From an uncultured Collinsella sp. (GTDB lineage: Bacteria; Actinomycetota; Coriobacteriia; Coriobacteriales; Coriobacteriaceae): 16,292 bases of DNA. Position 1 is the first letter of the stretch. Each line of letters begins with the position of its first letter. A program made the position numbers and the translations under genes. Location of the stretch: positions 1 through 16,292 of the forward strand of contig CABQHZ010000036.1 in assembly GCA_902464175.1 (NCBI GenBank). Reading direction: 5' to 3'. Positions 14,838 to 16,292 of this stretch are shown in pieces. The notes beneath the pieces were generated by a model. That model saw only the letters and a list, made by a program, of their open reading frames with translations. It was not told the origin of the DNA and searched no databases.

Positions 14838-15326
14838 ATGGAGCGCATCGCGAGTTTTTCCGTTGACCATCTGCTGCTCGAGCCCGGCGTGTATGTGAGC
14901 CGCATCGACCGCGATCCGGCGACCGGCGCCGCCGTCACCACCTTTGACCTGCGCCTGACCACGCCCAACAAGGAGCCAGTTATGAACACGGCGGAGTGCC
15001 ACACCATCGAGCATCTGGGTGCCACGTTCCTCCGCAATCATGCCGAGTGGTCGAGCCGCATTGTCTACTTTGGCCCCATGGGCTGCCGCACGGGCTTTTA
15101 CCTGGTTGTCTTTGGTGAGCTGACGAGCGAGGAGATTTTGCCGCTCGTGCGCGAGCTGTTCGAGTTTGTTGCTGGTTTTGAGGGCGATATCCCCGGCGCC
15201 GCTCCCGAGGAGTGCGGTAACTATCTGGACCAGAACCTCCCCATGGCAAACTGGCTCGCGCGCCGTTATCTCGACCGCGACCTGGCCAATATCGACGAGA
15301 AGCACCTGCACTATCAGCAGGCATAA
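14838..15326 (+). CDS. luxS: S-ribosylhomocysteine lyase LuxS
   Basis: A 162-residue metalloenzyme that cleaves S-ribosylhomocysteine to homocysteine and 4,5-dihydroxy-2,3-pentanedione, the precursor of autoinducer-2, in the activated methyl cycle. The family's motifs are complete: HTIEH (His55, His59), GPMGCRTGFYL with the catalytic Cys83, and EECGNYLDQNL with Cys126, the third metal ligand. Length is normal. Start: ATG at 14838 with GAGAGGA (14825-14831) upstream. A strong terminator follows. It is a single-gene unit, with a promoter inside the palindrome before it. No methionine-cycle neighbours (pfs, metK) are seen here. Confidence 0.97.
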   Translation: MERIASFSVDHLLLEPGVYVSRIDRDPATGAAVTTFDLRLTTPNKEPVMNTAECHTIEHLGATFLRNHAEWSSRIVYFGPMGCRTGFYLVVFGELTSEEILPLVRELFEFVAGFEGDIPGAAPEECGNYLDQNLPMANWLARRYLDRDLANIDEKHLHYQQA

Positions 15327-15357
15327 GGATGCTGGCAGGAATAGCGTTTGCGCCAGA

Positions 15358-15387
15358 AGCGCTCCCACTCTTGTGGGGGCGCTTTTT
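15358..15387 (+). terminator. Rho-independent terminator of luxS
   Basis: gcgctcccac (15359-15368), TCTT loop, gtgggggcgc (15373-15382; one G-T pair), then TTTTT to 15387. Confidence 0.9.
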
Positions 15388-15407
15388 CATATCGAGCACT
15401 CAAAACA

Positions 15408-15461
15408 GAACGAGATTGTTCTAGAATGTTCGTACTGTCACATAAACGAACAGGAGTGAAC
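15408..15461 (+). promoter_or_regulatory. Promoter region of the DUF4867-like gene with phased GAAC/GTTC words
   Basis: TAGAAT (15422-15427) is a good -10 box but no good -35 lies at the usual distance. GAAC or GTTC occurs at 15408, 15418, 15428, 15448 and 15458, each start a whole number of 10-bp steps apart, and forms two inverted repeats: agaac/gttct (15407-15422) and tgttcgt/acgaaca (15427-15433 with 15446-15452). A dimeric or oligomeric regulator, binding on one face of the helix and helping weak -35 recognition, is inferred. AGGAG (15452-15456) is the ribosome site. Confidence 0.4.
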
Positions 15462-16106
15462 ATGCATATCTACTCTGTCAACGATCCCGAGTTCAAATCC
15501 TATGGCAACGTTTGGGATAACGTTCCGTCCGAGCTCACGTCGCCCGTGCTCGAGGCGCTCTCTGCCACGCCCATCCCCGAGGGCAGCAAGTACGTGGCAA
15601 GCGCGTCGGAGCTCGAGGGCGTCAAGGGTGCCGACAAACTGGGCTTTCTCATGTTTGGCGGCCGCCCCTTCCAGCTCGGCTGGTGCAACGGCCACAACAC
15701 GCAGCTCAACTGCCTGGAGTATCACCGCGCCAGCGAGTTTAACCTGGGCGCCCGCGACTTTATCCTGCTCGTGGCGCATCGCTGGGAGATCGAGGACGGC
15801 AAGCTCGACACTGCGTGCGTCAAGGCGTTCCGCGTGCCGGCGGGTACGGTCGTCGAAGTCTTCAACACCACGCTCCACTACACGCCCTGCATGGTCGACG
15901 ACGGCGGCTTCCAGGTGATGGTGGCGCTGCCGGCGGGCACCAATGGCCCGCGCCCCGAGGTCGCAGCCGACATGCCCGCCGCCGGCGACAGCTACTGCTA
16001 CTGGAAGGCCGACAAGTGGGTTCTCTGCCACGCCGATAGCCCCAAGGCTGCCGAGGGCGGCTACGTGGGCCTCGTCGGCAAGAACCTCGACATCGCCTGT
16101 GACTAG
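15462..16106 (+). CDS. DUF4867-like, cupin-type protein of unknown function
   Basis: A 214-residue soluble protein without signal or membrane segment. It starts MHIYSVNDPEFKSYGNVWDN, and the middle (LEYHRASEFNLGARDFILLVAHRWEIEDGK) and later AFRVPAGTVVEVFNTTLHYTPC have the look of a cupin/RmlC-like barrel such as in the ureidoglycolate-lyase-like and DUF4867 groups, with His residues where cupins bind metals. I believe it belongs to DUF4867 (Pfam), whose function is not known to me. Start: ATG at 15462 after AGGAG; a longer frame from 15348 would begin inside the luxS terminator and is not used. It stands alone after luxS. No enzyme reaction is assigned. Confidence 0.75.
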   Translation: MHIYSVNDPEFKSYGNVWDNVPSELTSPVLEALSATPIPEGSKYVASASELEGVKGADKLGFLMFGGRPFQLGWCNGHNTQLNCLEYHRASEFNLGARDFILLVAHRWEIEDGKLDTACVKAFRVPAGTVVEVFNTTLHYTPCMVDDGGFQVMVALPAGTNGPRPEVAADMPAAGDSYCYWKADKWVLCHADSPKAAEGGYVGLVGKNLDIACD

Positions 16107-16114
16107 CATCTTCC

Positions 16115-16254
16115 GTCTCGATCTGTAACATCTAGCGGGCTAAATCGTCTCTACCTGTTACAGATTGAGATAAACTGCGGGGGGGGGCTGCCCGAAAGTC
16201 TCGATCTGTAACACCAAGCCCGGTTTTGGCTGCCTACCTGTTACAGATCGAGAC
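16115..16254. repeat. Two tandem 57-bp hairpin repeats
   Basis: Unit 1 spans 16115-16171 and unit 2 16198-16254. Each has 16-bp arms gtctcgatctgtaaca and its complement around a 25-nt centre; in unit 1 two bases of the right arm are C to T, which keep G-U pairs, so the RNA fold is held. The centres differ (16131-16155 and 16214-16238) but both have an inner short inverted repeat and end in ctacc. Nine G residues lie between the units at 16179-16187. No coding frame is supported. Confidence 0.75.
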
Positions 16255-16274
16255 AAACCGCCCCAAACCACCAC

Positions 16275-16292
16275 AAAGGTGCCTGTCCCCTT
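16275..16292. repeat. Start of a further dispersed repeat at the window end
   Basis: The window ends in aaaggtgcctgtcccctt, which has the same ggtgcctg core as the palindrome at 4037-4074 and the GTCCC end typical of the other intergenic repeats. It is probably the left half of a palindrome cut by the edge. Confidence 0.35.

Noticed and set aside
16115..16254. CRISPR array
   Set aside because: Only two units, each an internal hairpin with large palindromic arms, and no short direct repeats with regular unique spacers or cas genes.

Overview
The window is high-GC bacterial DNA with dense short-spaced genes and strong Shine-Dalgarno sites. The protein types together (an NRAMP-related transporter with a DAGG signature, LuxS, split transketolase, DUF4867-type protein) and the dispersed GGGAC/GTCCC-rich palindromes between genes suggest a gut Actinomycetota of the class Coriobacteriia, most likely Collinsella or a close relative. 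This placement is by recognition, not by a database search.

Layout. 1-117: tail of an unidentified gene. 118-446: a long, structured leader. 447-3562: a two-gene divalent-cation locus, an MgtE-like protein (PRC barrel, MgtE_N, CBS pair and an atypical membrane domain) followed 8 nt later by an SLC11/NRAMP relative whose metal-site motifs are changed as expected for the Mg2+-transporting NRMT clade; it ends in a clear terminator. 3616-4097: no gene, but a 220-bp element with 34-bp terminal inverted repeats and a perfect 18-bp-stem palindrome. 4098-6308 (minus strand): an integral-membrane O-acyltransferase with a C-terminal SGNH domain. 6495-8463: ribokinase-like kinase and nucleoside hydrolase, a nucleoside/ribose salvage operon with its own promoter and inverted repeat. 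8697-9707: LacI-family regulator. 9966-14686: an operon of a FucI/AraA-type aldose isomerase, two transketolase half-proteins and an FGGY kinase. 14838-15326: luxS. 15462-16106: a DUF4867/cupin-like protein. 16107-16292: two tandem hairpins and the beginning of another dispersed repeat.

How the parts work together. The isomerase, kinase and split transketolase form a complete aldose to ketose to ketose-phosphate to transketolase route, very probably controlled by the LacI protein just upstream: TAAACAGA boxes occur both before the regulator and before the isomerase. The gene set matches the known non-oxidative D-apiose pathway (isomerase, apulose kinase, apulose-4-phosphate transketolase subunits A and B) as well as any general scheme, so a plant branched-chain pentose is a specific testable substrate. 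The neighbouring nucleoside hydrolase and ribokinase would feed ribose 5-phosphate into the same pentose-phosphate pool. No sugar transporter is present in the window.

The most interesting points are the Mg2+ locus (an MgtE that appears to lack the canonical pore motif paired with an NRMT-like transporter, behind a switch-like leader and an overlapping short ORF), the isomerase/transketolase/kinase operon with a substituted kinase active site, and several families of non-coding palindromic repeats.
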